Assembly: GCA_039090855.1 (NCBI GenBank)
Contig: CM077005.1
Span: forward strand, 16,097,921 to 16,161,920
DNA length: 64,000 nucleotides
Direction of reading: 5' to 3'
Origin: Macrothele yani
Taxonomy: Eukaryota > Arthropoda > Arachnida > Araneae > Macrothelidae
Below, in pieces: positions 34,576-46,027 of this stretch. Each line of letters starts with the position of its first letter. Positions within the stretch are counted from its first letter, which is position 1. The position numbers and the translations under genes are program-made. The notes below the pieces were generated by a model, which was given only the letters and a program-made list of their open reading frames with translations, had not been told where the DNA came from and did not search any database.

Positions 34576-35839
34576 AAACCATGTATTTACATGTTTTAAA
34601 GAATATTTGAACAAAGACTTATTTTAAATTCTACATATAATGAAATATTTCAATCGATTAGGTGAAATTATATAACTGATTTATCTGTATTTTAAGTGCA
34701 CACAAGTATATAAATAACATTTTAAACGACTCACAACATTTAGAGTTCCAGTTAGGTTTAAAAATGCAAGCTGGGAGAATTGTGACTGAACAGAATAAAT
34801 TGCCGTTAAATGATACAATGCTGAAGCTTTAAATCCTTTAAGTGCTTATTTTACATAAATATTAAAGAACATGGAAACTTTTGCTGAAATTGAAGTCTAA
34901 TGGGAATGATAAAATGGAGAGCAGTCTGACAGAGTCTTCTTAACATTTTGTTAGAGCGGTTCTATCAAATCGATCTAACAATTTGTATTTTCTATTGGAA
35001 TTCACTTAGAATCTTTAAAGACAAAGCAAACTAAAACAGCTATTAAAAAATAAAAAAAAAGAAGAGAGAGAGAGAGAGAATGGAAATCGTGACAGCCTTT
35101 CTGCGCCTGAGGAAAAACGTGTGCCAGTACCATCCTAACAATTTCTAGAAATCAGGGAAAATACTGCTGATATTTAAAAATCAAAATTGTAATTATTTTA
35201 GCAAAAGTTAGTTCTTGCACTTGGCAATATGAACATCGAATCTATGCTATTTCAGAGGGGCCAACCTCTAGCAGAATGTATCAGTAATCAATAGGGGATT
35301 TTTCAGTAATGTTTCAGCAATGTAACACAAACTTTCAGTAATGTAACACGCCATTTTTTTTTAAAGTTAAGGACAATATTATAGTATTACTGTGTAACCT
35401 GTAATACTTGTATGAGGTGCCTATCGGTAATCACCATACGGAGCCTCATCGTTAACGCGTGGAATGGGTATTTCATGAGAAATTAATGCATGAAATGTGT
35501 AATAACTTTGTATGTTAACACTATCCTCACAAAAAAATATGAAATTAAATTATCAATATTGTACTTACCTCATGTCATTGCTGACATAAAAACTCCCTAG
35601 TTGCTTTTTTTGCAGTGGTATATTCTTTTTCAGAAAACTTTTTATAACAGAGCTCACCTGAGGAAAATGCTTTACTTTTCTGTACAAGAAGGGCACTTAA
35701 TGTTTTGGTGCTCATTGTTGGGCAAAGTATGTGAGGTATCTCCTTACTATACTAAATATTCTCTACGTAGAGGAATTGCTGTGAGGGATAGTCAATATTA
35801 CCAACATTAGTTTAGGCAATGTGGAATACTTGAGAAGGC

Positions 35840-36590
35840 CAGATGAATCCTTTGTCTTAGATATTTCATTCCATGCCACATCTGCTCAAGGATATCCAGC
35901 TTCATCAATATCAGAGTCTGGGAACATAGCATGAAAGAAGTGACCAGCATGATCACAGCTTGTTATAGGTAGGTTATGCTCTACAACGATTGTAGTAAAC
36001 AGCAATTCGGCATTTATCACGCTATTTTCATTCTTTTTTGCAAAAAAATTATCCAAAGGTTTTGATAGAGTCTTTAATTTTACACAATCCTGGTGTTTGT
36101 TTTGACTGGATATGCCTTCGGCAATCATCTCGTCCTACATGGGCTACTGATTACTCTCATATTAGAACCTTTATTTCAGCATTTGTAACATTTTCCATTT
36201 CCTTGCTCAAGATTTGGATGTTCCTGGAGAAACCTCTTTGCATATTTATTTGTTTCAGAAACGATAATTCCAAGGATGAAATTGGTAAAAAACAAGTAAA
36301 AATATGCAATAGGTGCCACATCAGTTGCAGGAGCATGTTTGGGTCCCTGCATTTCATGTTAATAAAAAAAGATGCTGAGGTTGTTCATCACTTCTCTCTA
36401 TTAACATCCTCCCATTCACTTTCAGAACTTTCATGATCTGAAGATTCACTATGAAGATCTTCACCTTCTGAAGAAGATATGGTGGCTAGTTTTTGGCTTG
36501 ATGTTGCTAGGCCAATATCACTTTCAGATGATTCAAAATCATCACCATCACTTGGCAAACTTTCACTCTCACTACAAGCCATTTCAAATA
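35840..36590 (-). pseudogene. hAT transposase N-terminal remnant within the 7.9-kb element
   Basis: Minus strand, 36582 onward: a Ser/Asp/Glu-rich segment (MACSESESLPSDGDDFESSES... to 36388). Later AELLFTTIVVEHNLPITSCDHAGHFFHAMFPDSDI (36010-35900) parallels AECLFTSFLL, stop, HNLPLSCADHASVLFKKMFPDSNI at 43.7 kb and CLFTSFFVEHNLPVSV at 52.5 kb. These shared residues define one hAT transposase lineage in three elements here. Stops and frame changes exclude function. Confidence 0.65.
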
Positions 36591-37065
36591 ACCTTAGAAA
36601 ACAATTTCACGCAGTAGGAAAAAGCACGTCTCAAGTCTGAGGAACAAGCTGTCAATAAAGTCATCCTCTGCTAACACGAGTTTGGAAAAAGATGGGGATT
36701 CGTAATTCACGGAATTTTGCGATTGTGTCTGTTTGTTTGGGAAAAAGAAATGAATAATGTGAAGAGCTTCTAGTAATAAAACACCGCACTTCGTTCTCCC
36801 GCGCGGCGAAAGTCCGCAAGAAATATAAACATCCGTCATCGCGGGACCACGCGTTGCGCGACGAGTTGATCGTTATTGCACTTCGAACGGCTCGAAAAAG
36901 TGATTTCCGACAGTACGACGTCTTATAATTCACCAACAATGCAAAGTGAACAGCACTGCCTCAACTGCAGCAGTAAAAGTTTTGGCTAAAGTAACCTTTC
37001 TCCTGTCACACGGAAAAGTGCGTAGCAAGCGCAAACTCTTTTACGATGACACTTACTGCATATTA

Positions 37066-38430
37066 CCGGCAATTTTCGTCGTATTATCCGCAGACCACGA
37101 AATTCATATTAAAAAAAAATAATAATCCTTTGTATAATCCGCAGACTGTGACATTCAGGAAATAAAAATCGCCGTATAATCCGCACATCATAGATGTTGA
37201 ACCAGAAGTGGAATTTCCGACAGAAAAGTTGGCCACATAAATAAATAAATACATCGCTCTTTTCACGTTCCAGAAACACATAGCAACCGAAAAATTGTTT
37301 TCAGCCGCCGCCGGGGAATTGAATCCACGGATCTCTCCATATATAGCCTAGCGCGTTAGCTTTTAGTTAAATCCAAAGGGCGAGATCTAAGGTGAAAATC
37401 CTCCAAATACGTGGCGTCAGAAAATAAATAAATACATCGCTCTTTCCACGTTCCAGAAACACATAATGAGTCCGAAGAAGTAAGAGAAAAAAAAACGATT
37501 TTATTAAATGAAGAAATTCATTTTTAAAGGTAACTGTTGTATATTTTTTTATCTCCGGACAGATAAAGGGTGTGGCATCCATAGATCACGCCGATGCAGC
37601 TCCAGAGTATTGCATTACACCTTGCCAATGACGAAAGGCTGATACAGAACAAGTCGTAGTACCGTATGTACTCGCGTATAAGTCAAAAGTTTTTGGAGGA
37701 ATTCCTGCTTTCAGAGTTGAGAGATCGTCTTATACGTGGGCCAATAAAAAACCCGTGAATTCTCCCGCGGAATAAACAGACGGATTTGTTTACGTTTTAG
37801 ATCGCGACACAGAGGCTTTCCTTGTGTTGCTGCACGATTGTGTTCTGACCTCAAAACCATCGCGCAGTGACACGATCATATCCTCAATTCTGCCCACCAC
37901 TTCAAGCTTAAATTCGGCAGTGTAACTGAAACGTTTCCTTTTCAGAGACATCATGATTAGCAATGAAGGAAAACAGCAGCAACGACGTTCGCCAAAACAA
38001 CGAAAGCTAACTAGACACAAGGTCGCGCACATGAAATCCGAAAGGAGAAACGCATAGGTTCGTGCAGCAAGTGCTGTGCGTACTTCGTTGGCTTTTTGCC
38101 AAAAACAGAGCCGGCACGACAGTCAGAGCTCTCCTCAACGATATCAAAATGACCCCTGTCGTCCGTCCCCACAACTTTCCCGATCTTTCGTTACGACATT
38201 CCTCCCCGCTCCGTACAAACTCCTGAACTGAGGAAAATTCTTCCGAGGGAGTTCCTTTTCCAATTATTACACCCTTCCCTGCACAATCACGCTGCAGATT
38301 TTTTAAAAATCGGAAGGTTGTAATTTTTTTTTAAATCGGCGTATTAACGGCATCGGTGTATAATCCACAAAACCTATAATTTTAACTTTTTTTAACAGAT
38401 AATCCGCGGATTATACGAAGAAAATTACGG
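37066..38430 (-). mobile_element. pogo-type transposon remnant (1.36 kb)
   Basis: Ends: CCGGCAATTTTCGTCGTATT at 37066 and, inward from 38430, CCGTAATTTTCTTCGTATAA, both continuing into ATCCGC; TA on both sides (37064-37065 and 38431-38432). The minus strand near 37960-37920 encodes MSLKRKRFSYTAEFKLEVV, a pogo-like helix-turn-helix. The motif TATAATCCGCA recurs three times at 37070-37190. A 45-bp direct repeat (ATAAATACATCGCTCTTT...CAGAAACACATA) lies at 37245-37280 and 37428-37466. At 37663 a second end type (CCGTATGTACTCGCGTATAA) matching the 28-30 kb pogo suggests a composite or nested remnant. Confidence 0.7.
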
Positions 38431-38485
38431 TACCATTCTTCCGATAATATCGCTGTTTGTCGATATGATTCATGGACATTCCATT

Positions 38486-38686
38486 TTTTTTGATTGGAGG
38501 TTTAACGACCACCGTGAGCAGCTCAATGGGCTATAAGCAGTCGCCAGTCCCTAATTTAGGGTCACTGGTTCCAGGGAAGGGAGAGAGCCAGTGCCGTAAG
38601 ACAAACACAACATCCATGCCTCAACGGGATTCGAACCCGGACCACTTACAGACGAATGATCACAGGCCATCGCTTAGACCACTGCG
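38486..38686 (-). mobile_element. tRNA-derived SINE, copy 3 (5' truncated)
   Basis: Same family; the B box is intact but the sequence stops in the A-box region (...AGACCACTGC), about 15 bases short of the family 5' end. The perfect 12-bp repeat GGACATTCCATT flanks it (38474-38485 and 38687-38698), so the truncation happened during insertion. Confidence 0.92.
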
Positions 38687-38875
38687 GGACATTCCATTCC
38701 AAAACGATATGGTTGATAAATGATATGATCATTGAGACACCGAAATCTGCAGTCTGATTCGGAAAATATGCGGATCAAAATCGAAGGCCGACAAATCGGC
38801 AGCGTCGCACTAAAAGGGTTTAACGAAAAAGGATGCAAAATTGAGATTCTCCAAAACACACTGAAATCCGTAATT

Positions 38876-38946
38876 TTTTTTTTTTTTTTGTTTTGTTTGG
38901 AGGTTTAACGACCACCGTGAGCAACTCAATGGGCTATAGGGGCGGC
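38876..38946 (-). mobile_element. Internally deleted mini-SINE, copy 4 (71 bp)
   Basis: Only the A-rich tail, the last 45 or so bases of the body (GGTTTAACGACCACCGTGAG through GGGCTATA) and the extreme 5' GGGGCGGC remain, yet an 11-bp duplication AATCCGTAATT flanks it exactly (38865-38875 and 38947-38957). Both termini of the family are kept and the middle, including both promoter boxes, is missing. Confidence 0.88.
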
Positions 38947-41322
38947 AATCCGTAATTCTTCCAACCTGTCCGTAATTCCGTAATCTGACAGTCGAAACCA
39001 TAATAATTACGGACAATTCGTAATAGTTGGCACCTCTGCTATTTGCTTCTAAATAACACAGCATAGGATATTTAGACATTGTGCTGTTAAATTTCATAAT
39101 CAATAAGCTGGCACACAGAGATCCTAATGCCATAACGGCAAAAAAAAAAAAAAAAAAATTAAACCCAGGGATAAAGAAAAAATAATGGAAGCAACAAGTG
39201 GAGAAAACTAACAGTTAATACGGAATACCACTTTGCCTGAGAGGCTACAATTCATACAAGTACTTCCAAAATCCGGAAGTCTTAAAATTGATTGCATACG
39301 TTTGTGACACAAACATTAGTACTGAACTTTTCTCGCAGGTCACAGTTAATTTCCACGCTACGTCAAATTACTTGTACGGGAACCAATTAGAGGAAGTTTT
39401 GTGTGCATGTGTGCTCATAAAATCCTCCTAACACTTTTTTGTCAACATAATTTTTCATCCTGTGGCGAGTGGCATGTTTGTACTTAACAATATCTTTTTA
39501 CGAAGGGCAATACATTTGTGCGATGTTGATCAGGCAAAGTGCGAGAAAGGTCTGGAGCCCACTCAGGTCATTTGCAGTAACTCCCCACAAATAACGTCAT
39601 CCAAAACGGAGACAGAAGCTTTAGCGTCTGCACTGACACACCTGAAACCAATAGAGCACGCACGGCAAAGATTTAAATCAGTAGCAACCAAGTAGATTTT
39701 TTATATTTTTTTCGGCAATGTGAGGGTAAAGATGTGAAATGAATAATTTATGCAACTCTTGTGAGGTGCAGCAACGCAAGAAAAAGAATTTACGATTACA
39801 AGAAAATTTCTACCCCGTCTAACTTTGTTCTCGCAATTTTTTTCCCCATGTATAAGCTGAAACCTTAGGAAAAATTACAAGAGAATGACGAATTTTATAT
39901 TTCTTATTCTAAATAACAGAGATATTTGCGTTCTTACGGAAAAAAACGGTTCCACTATGCACAAAAATTCAAAAAATAATATCTTCTAATCTATCAGAAA
40001 CAAAAAAAGTTGAAACTTTTAGGGTTTTTTTCATAACTTGGAGGCAGCTACCCGTAAGAATCGGAGATGTGTTGGTGGAAAATTATTTCAATATCTGACG
40101 ATTTTGCGTGGAATGACCCAGATGTGAAAATCTATGGTTCCGGGCGTCGGACTACCCTATTTTTCGCAACCAGCCAGCTCTTGCAGTAATCGGAATATCG
40201 TCTTAAAATAGCTATAAATAAATTTCTTCATGCATTATGAAATAGAAATATGACAGAATCAAGAAAAATCTCTTTCCGGCCGTAAAACAACGAATGTAGA
40301 AAACGGCCGTGAAATCTGGGAAATTTGGTAGGTATGCAATAGTACGGGCTTCATTGCATGGTATTTTTCATACAAAAAATACTCGTAAGTACTATGAAAA
40401 AAATTGATCTTTCCCCCTCTTTGAAGAATCTTTCTATTTCATAATATCTTCCCTGTTCAAACATTTGAAGGTACATACTTTTCCAACTATACCAACTCTG
40501 CTACAGAATTACGAAAGCGAAGCTTTAGTTCGTAAGTGATACGAACTTTTTCAAAATAAATTAGGTGCCCTCAATTTGCAACATTCATCCACACTGCTCT
40601 TGAAGGGAGGGGAGGGGAGGCGAATTTATTAGGATGACCAAAATCCGGCAAAATAAAATGTTTTTGTACGGTTTGATAAAAGACAAGTGGAACATGCAAA
40701 AGGAAAAAAAAAAAAGCGCAACTTCTAAAGTTTCCGATGAATTTCGGCGAAATTTAAAATGGAACGTTATTTTCATATATCTTGCCCACTGTAAAAATTT
40801 CAGTCGGTTATTTAAAAAATTGAGGAAATAGCTTTTTCATAATTTTTTTCCCAGTCTACACAGAGAGCCAGGGCACCTACTTAGGAACAAGTGACTGCCT
40901 CTGCGCGAACGCAGCAGATAAGAGCCTGCGGAAATGGGTGTGTGATTAATGGCTTTCTCTCACGCTTTGACGTGTCCGTTTGTTCTGTTGTAGTTTAGAG
41001 CATCTGGAGATGGGGGAAACCGCGAAGAGACGCACTCCCCAGCACAGCTGCACTTTAATCGGTGGGTGGGTTACCTCGAAGGATAAAACAACTCGGAATT
41101 ATTTTAAAACTTAGCAATACAGAAATATATCCTACAAAAGTCTGACAGAAAATATTTTTTTGGCAAAATAAAAAATTCCCTGACTTTTCAGTTCCCTGAT
41201 AAAAAATTCCCTGATTTTTACGGAAAAACACGATTTTCCCTGAGTTTTCCCTGATTTTTGGAACAATTTTCAAATTCCCTGAGAATTCCCGGTTTTCCAG
41301 GTGGCGTGGGAACCCTGAAAGA

Positions 41323-42427
41323 CACAACCAAAGTTACTCCTGATTTGTGTGACTATAGGTGGACTTACAGATATGAACTCCAGTAGTTTTACCCCACCCC
41401 CCAATGTAATTTTTAGGTAATTTTAGCCATGCTCAGTAAATTTTAAGCTTTTTTTTTTCAGCAAATTTTCAGCTATTTTTACTTAAAAAAACTACCAGCC
41501 ACAAATAAGAACAGTAAGTAATTGTTACTTGGTTTTCAGAAGAAAATCACCAAAATTTTTAAAAAGGTGCATAAAATACCTTTTGGTTGCCAATCCACCT
41601 GAAAAAAAGTAATTTATTTTTAGAGTACCTAATTTGATAAAGTCGGTTTGAGTTATGATTTTATTTTATCAATTTTATAAGGAAAGGAATAACTGGCAAT
41701 GTAGCCACAGCATGGGCATAGCCAGGGGAGAGATTTTGGGAGGTCAGACCCTTCCCAAAAAGCCCAAAAGTTAGGTTTCTAACAGGTAATATTTATGAGA
41801 AATTACTTAAACCTTCCCGAAAAATAGCAACCCCTTCTTCCCCCACTCCCACTACCCAAACTAAAATTCTAACTATGCCCAGGAGCCACAGAAAAAACAT
41901 TCTATGTACAACTGAAACAACATCATATGCAAAATGTTATATGGACAAATATACTTTGATTTTGCATTTGATTTTAATACTTTTCAGAAAGTCCACATAT
42001 AAAGATTCAGTAATTAATAGCAAAAATTATAACTACAATAATAACCGTAGCATCAGTAAGAGGGATGATACTGTTTGCGATGTTTTACCAAGTTGTTCAA
42101 GTCCGGCTGGGTGACCAATAGTTTGAGACATCAGATGCAAGGTCGAACAGCATATCACATTAATAAGCTGGGAGGTTGAATGGAATGTTTCAAGTAGGGA
42201 GAGTGCAGCAAATAAATTCCTAATCCACTCTTTTATTGTATTTGGTTCTGGAAAGTATTTCTTCGTGTACTGCTGCAGCATTTTTATGTGATGTCTGAAT
42301 ATGTTCTATAATTTCAATTTTTTTCCTCAAACAATTGTACAAAATCATCAAGTGTTGGAAAACTCTTGGTGATCGAGTCGCTTGCACAATAGTTCAATTT
42401 TCTTTAGAAATATTTATATCTTGTCTT
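41323..42427 (-). pseudogene. hAT (ZBED-like) transposase fragment and flanking sequence
   Basis: The minus strand at 42281-42130 reads MLQQYTKKYFPEPNTIKEWIRNLFAA with LINVICCSTLHLM, like the region before the C-terminal domain of ZBED/FAM200-type hAT-derived proteins (E-W-I-R-N-P-F). The rest of this interval shows no further recognisable domain. It could be host intron carrying an old hAT piece. Confidence 0.5.
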
Positions 42428-42655
42428 TTTTTTTTTTTTTTTTTTTTTTTGGAGGTTTAACGACCACCGTGAGCAACTCAATGGGCTATAAGCAGTCGCC
42501 CGTCCCTAATTTAGGGTCACTGGTTCTAGGGAAGGGAGAGAGCCAGTGCCGTAAGACAAACACAACATCCATGCCTCACCGGGATTCGAACCCGGACTCC
42601 TCACGGACGAATGATCAGAGGCCAGCGCCTTAGACCACTGCGCCACCGGGGCGGC
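42428..42655 (-). mobile_element. tRNA-derived SINE, copy 5 (full length)
   Basis: Nearly identical to copy 1, with intact A and B boxes and a long pure tail (T run 42428-42450). Flanking repeats ATATCTTGTCTT (42416-42427) and ATATTTTGTCTT (42656-42667) differ at one position. Confidence 0.92.
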
Positions 42656-42739
42656 ATATTTTGTCTTCCACATTTAAAATTTTAGTATTAGTTAAAAGTA
42701 CACCAGACTGTATACAGTCAAAAAACACTTATAGCCTGG

Positions 42740-42812
42740 TAAATTCTGTTTATTTACTGGCGTAAGGAGCACATAAATTCACCAAGCTTTCACCAATGGG
42801 AAGGCTTTTTCA
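42740..42812 (-). mobile_element. Penelope-like element end fragment
   Basis: Contains ACCAAGCTTTCACCAATGGG and GGCTTTTTCAAGCATG, the same CAAGCTTTCGCAC...GGCTTTTTCAAGG arrangement as the ends at 49.9 and 55.7 kb. The hAT element at 42819 interrupts it, and the sequence resumes at 44643 (GATGCCACTGAAATG). Confidence 0.6.
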
Positions 42813-42818
42813 AGCATG

Positions 42819-43487
42819 CAGACTTGCTAACCTTAAGAAGAGAAAAATTCTGCAATTTTCTATGAAAATCCTGCAAGCATACTTTCGTATGTTTGAAATA
42901 TCAATGGACATAATTTGAAGCACTAATGTTACATTAAGGCATATAAAAAATGTAAAAAAATTTCTGTTAAAAAATATTTTTTAAATTTCTGTTCAGTTAT
43001 GCATCGATCTCGAGGATAACCCAAATTATGACGGAAAAGGAGAAATTCCTCGAAGCTGTCGCACTCTCATGCCTAAAGATTACAGCGAAATTTTTCCACA
43101 GTCGGATTTCCGATTTCGGAAATTTTTCCTCCATTTTTAAACTGAAATACAAATATTTATGGAATAAAATGATATACAACAACAACAACAGTACTGGACA
43201 GAGGCAACATCACAGGGAAAAATTACGATTACGGAAAAAATCTTTATTTCGTTTACTTCCGTTTCTGAAAGACGAAGTACCGTCCCGATGCGTATTTTTA
43301 CGAATTGGTAAAATTATTCGATGTATAGTTTTGCGCGCGGATAACAATTCCTGACGCACATTTTTACGCATAGAGAAAAATTCCTGATGCATATTTTTAC
43401 ACGTTGGTAAAATTTCAATGCATACTAAACGCGTAATTACGCATTTTGGCAAACAATTCTGGTTGGCACATCACTTGAGCAGTCCCG

Positions 43488-43520
<33 letters not shown>

Positions 43521-44636
43521 ACCACACGATGTCACGAAGCCAGCGAGTCAAAGATGACATCATCGCATGATACAGCGCTCATAAGGTCCGGTAGAAAATC
43601 TAAGTGGATGGTTGCAGGGGTTGAAATATTTCGATTGAGCAATCGAAATATTAAAAAAAGACCTCTATCCAAAAATCAGTAAAATTAAGCAGAAATCCGT
43701 AAATTTGTATGCAAGTCCATTTTTGAAGATTTCCCCATTTTGGCAACGACGCACGATATTTTTGTCCTGTCACATGCATATTTTTTTGCAATGTTACTAT
43801 CTGGGAACATTTTCTTAAAAAGCACACTTGCATGGTCAGCACAGCTTAAAGGCAAATTATGTTACAGGAGGAATGAAGTAAACAAGCACTCAGCACGGAT
43901 AATGGCATCGGAAGAGGAACTATCTTGAGCAAAATTTAATGTTTTGTTATTTTCTACGCACTTAGAATTGTCCACATGGTTTTGCCTACGAATGTGATTA
44001 ACGATATCTCCTTTGCCCTTGTGGACAATGGAAAAATCATATCGACAAATTGAGCAAAAGGCAAATTGTTGGCCCTTCCTTGATTTGATTATACACGGAT
44101 AATCTGTCGTATAACACTTCTTCAAAACAGACTGATATTTTCTACCAGCCATCGCGTGATTATACACGTGCACGAAAAGTTCTCAGAAATTTCTGTGAAG
44201 AGAGACGAAGTACATCAAACAAACCAAACCGCGCTTCCGATACCGTCGAGAGACGAGAAATCAGCATTAGTATGTAGGCCAACGCCAAGCCTGTTCCTGC
44301 TCCATGCCTTCAGCGCCAGAGATCATTAGCGGACAGAAGAGTAAACATCGCTGCCAACTGCCGTAGCATATGCAACTGCTCACTCAGAGGGGAAAGGTCG
44401 CTTCTCCAGTAATTAACCGATGCCTCGGAGAACTTTGAACTTTTCCCCTCATTACTTATTAATTTACGCTACGATAATCATCGAAGTTCTCTGATGCTTT
44501 GAACTTTTCTCCTCCTTACTTTTTAATTTAAGCTACGGAAATCATGCTGGAATCCGGCAATATTAATTTGTAATCCAGAATTCCGGGAAATGTAGTGAAA
44601 TCTGGTATTGCCTGCCTAAACCCGGTGGCAGGCCTG
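42819..44636 (-). mobile_element. hAT element (1.8 kb) with 6-bp target duplication and broken transposase
   Basis: Ends CAGACTTGCTA at 42819 and, inward from 44636, CAGGCCTGCCA. The 6-bp repeat AGCATG is perfect (42813-42818 and 44637-44642). The end resembles that of the 52-55 kb element (CAGACCTGCCA). It contains a noncoding module (43085-43290) shared with the 23-26 kb element, a GA microsatellite at 43490-43518, and transposase remnants on the minus strand. Confidence 0.82.
43690..44173 (-). pseudogene. hAT transposase N-terminus: BED-type zinc finger, in-frame stop
   Basis: From 44152 the minus strand reads MAGRKYQSVLKKCYTTDYPC, then AFCSICRYDFSIVHKGKGDIVNHIRRQNHVDN: a C-x2-C ... H-x4/5-H finger of BED/TTF type used by hAT transposases for DNA binding. 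It continues AECLFTSFLL, a TAA stop near 43860, and in the same frame HNLPLSCADHASVLFKKMFPDSNIAKKYACDRTKIS (to about 43745). The catalytic core is not present, so this is a deletion derivative. Confidence 0.75.
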
Positions 44637-44732
44637 AGCATGGATGCCACTGAAATGTTTCAGCCAAGATAAAAATCGAGTCACACTCACCATGAGGCAT
44701 TGAGCCTTATGGGTCATTGCAGCAAGGAGAAT

Positions 44733-45165
44733 ATATATCATCATCATCATTGTCAACCATTATCAATCCACTGCTGGATGAAGGTCTCCCCAAGTCTCAT
44801 CCACATCAATCTGTCTTGAGCCTGTCTCCTCCATGTCACTCTGGCATGCTTTCAATTTTATCTATCCGTCTCCCAAGTGGTCTTCTTCTGTCCCTCGAAA
44901 TCCAGTTTAAAATTTCAGCTGTCCATCGATGGTCTGTTCTTTTGGCAATATGTCCAACCCACTGCCATTTCAGTGATTTCACTCTGGTTATGATGTCACC
45001 AACTTTGGTCATGTTCCATATCCACAAGTTCCTCTTCTTATCTTTCCTTGTTACACCAAGCATGCACGTCTCCATGCTTCTTTGAGTTGTTTGCAATCTT
45101 TGTATATCTTTTTTTAGTCAAGGTCCATGTCTCTGCTTCATACGTAAGCACTGGCAGGATGCAAC
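44733..45165 (-). mobile_element. RTE-type LINE, old truncated copy E
   Basis: The minus strand matches the last ~145 codons of copies A-D (for example MKTTQRSME-like sequence, RKDKKRNLWIWNMTKVGDI, SLKWQWVGHIAKRTDHRWTAEIL) plus the ATG-triplet tail (44733-44750), but with many substitutions and small indels. Its ends meet ATATATAT on the tail side (44732 and below) and a TA tract (45163-45178) on the truncated side. Confidence 0.88.
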
Positions 45166-45234
45166 ATATATATATATATGTCCATGTAGAAGCAGAGATA
45201 TTGGGAAAAACAGATTAAGCCTTTGTGTGCCCAC

Positions 45235-45523
45235 CCTTTAAAGACCTAATTTCAAATTTCATGACTTTTCAAGACAGCTTTAAGATTGCTGTAAATGGAG
45301 GAGTTTGATACGGCAACAGTAAGTAAATATTTGGTTAAAATATCTGGTTGTTTATTTTTTTTTTTGTGAAGCTAACCTCTGAATCCCAGAGAACAGCTTA
45401 GTGAAATGTATGTTTAAAAAAACACCGTTTTTCCAGGATATTCCAGGCCTTGAAAATGTTATCATGATTTTCAAGGACTTTCCAGGTTTTCACGCTTCCG
45501 TGCACACCCTGAGTAAGATGGGA
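45235..45523. mobile_element. hAT-like right-end fragment, interrupted
   Basis: 45235-45282 and 45420-45523 together align with 21300-21471 (TAATTTCAAATTTCA, TTTTCAAGACAG, CCGTTTTTCCAGGATATTCC, ending GTGCACACCCTG). A LINE 3' fragment lies between the two halves. Confidence 0.7.
45284..45416 (+). mobile_element. Second LINE family, 3' terminal fragment
   Basis: Starts in the last codons (GATTGCTGTAAATGGAGG) and continues to the tail GCTAACCTCTGAATCCCAGA ... AGTGAAATGTA, as at 14.3 and 56.4 kb. It is about 130 bases long, so an extreme 5' truncation, inserted in a hAT end. Confidence 0.75.
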
Positions 45524-46027
45524 TATTCATGTTTGAGATCTATTTAGCCTAAACTTTTTTCCTGAGCAATCTAATTGGCTTGATAAATAAAATGCACCTG
45601 CACCTACTTGATGCTTTTAATTTTTTTAATCAGTTATAAGTTCAATAATTGTGTGTTGTGCATCATTATTCAAACATTAAAAGCATCTGGCAGCAGGCTT
45701 TTACATCCCACTATAGATTTCTTAAATTACTTAGTCATCTGCAGGATGTCACTTTTAGAAATTTTATTGTCCGCATTGAATGTTTACCTGTTGCAGACAG
45801 GCATTTTTTCAAGCCCTGGTGTGAAATACAGTCCTTCATTAACTTTTCTTCTGAAATTTCCTGAAGATCCTGATGACCACTTGGATAGGCCACCATGGTC
45901 ACCACACTTTGAGAAGCACTGTTTTAGACATTTCCTCATTTATAACTATCTTTTCCAAACTATTAAAAAATACTTTTTTGAATTCCATCACTCTTACATA
46001 GTTTCTACTCATTTCCCACCAAAAAAG
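45524..46027. other. Unassigned sequence with a hAT-like end
   Basis: CCACACTTTGAGAAGCACTG at 45902-45921 looks like a right hAT end and mirrors CAGTGTTTCTCAAACCTTGG at 33242. No target duplication is evident. Confidence 0.4.

Larger units (their letters stand above)
33442..41317. mobile_element. Large hAT-like element (7.9 kb, with nested insertions), 5-bp target duplication
   Basis: The 12-bp ends match perfectly: CAGGGTTCCCAC at 33442 and GTGGGAACCCTG ending at 41317. The 5-bp repeat AAAGA flanks it (33437-33441 and 41318-41322). Both ends carry TTCCCTGA and TTTTCCAGGTGG subterminal repeats (33473-33500; 41170-41303). Inside are a hAT transposase remnant on the minus strand (35886-36582), a pogo-type element (37066-38430) and three SINEs (34366, 38486, 38876). 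Subtracting those leaves about 6 kb. A roughly 110-bp module at 40715-40830 is homologous to 20490-20600 in the 3.9-kb element. Confidence 0.82.

Noticed and set aside
35560..35600. Donor-like GTAAGTAC on the minus strand with a short preceding AG
   Set aside because: The enclosed exon would be under 30 nt and it lies inside the 7.9-kb hAT-like element.
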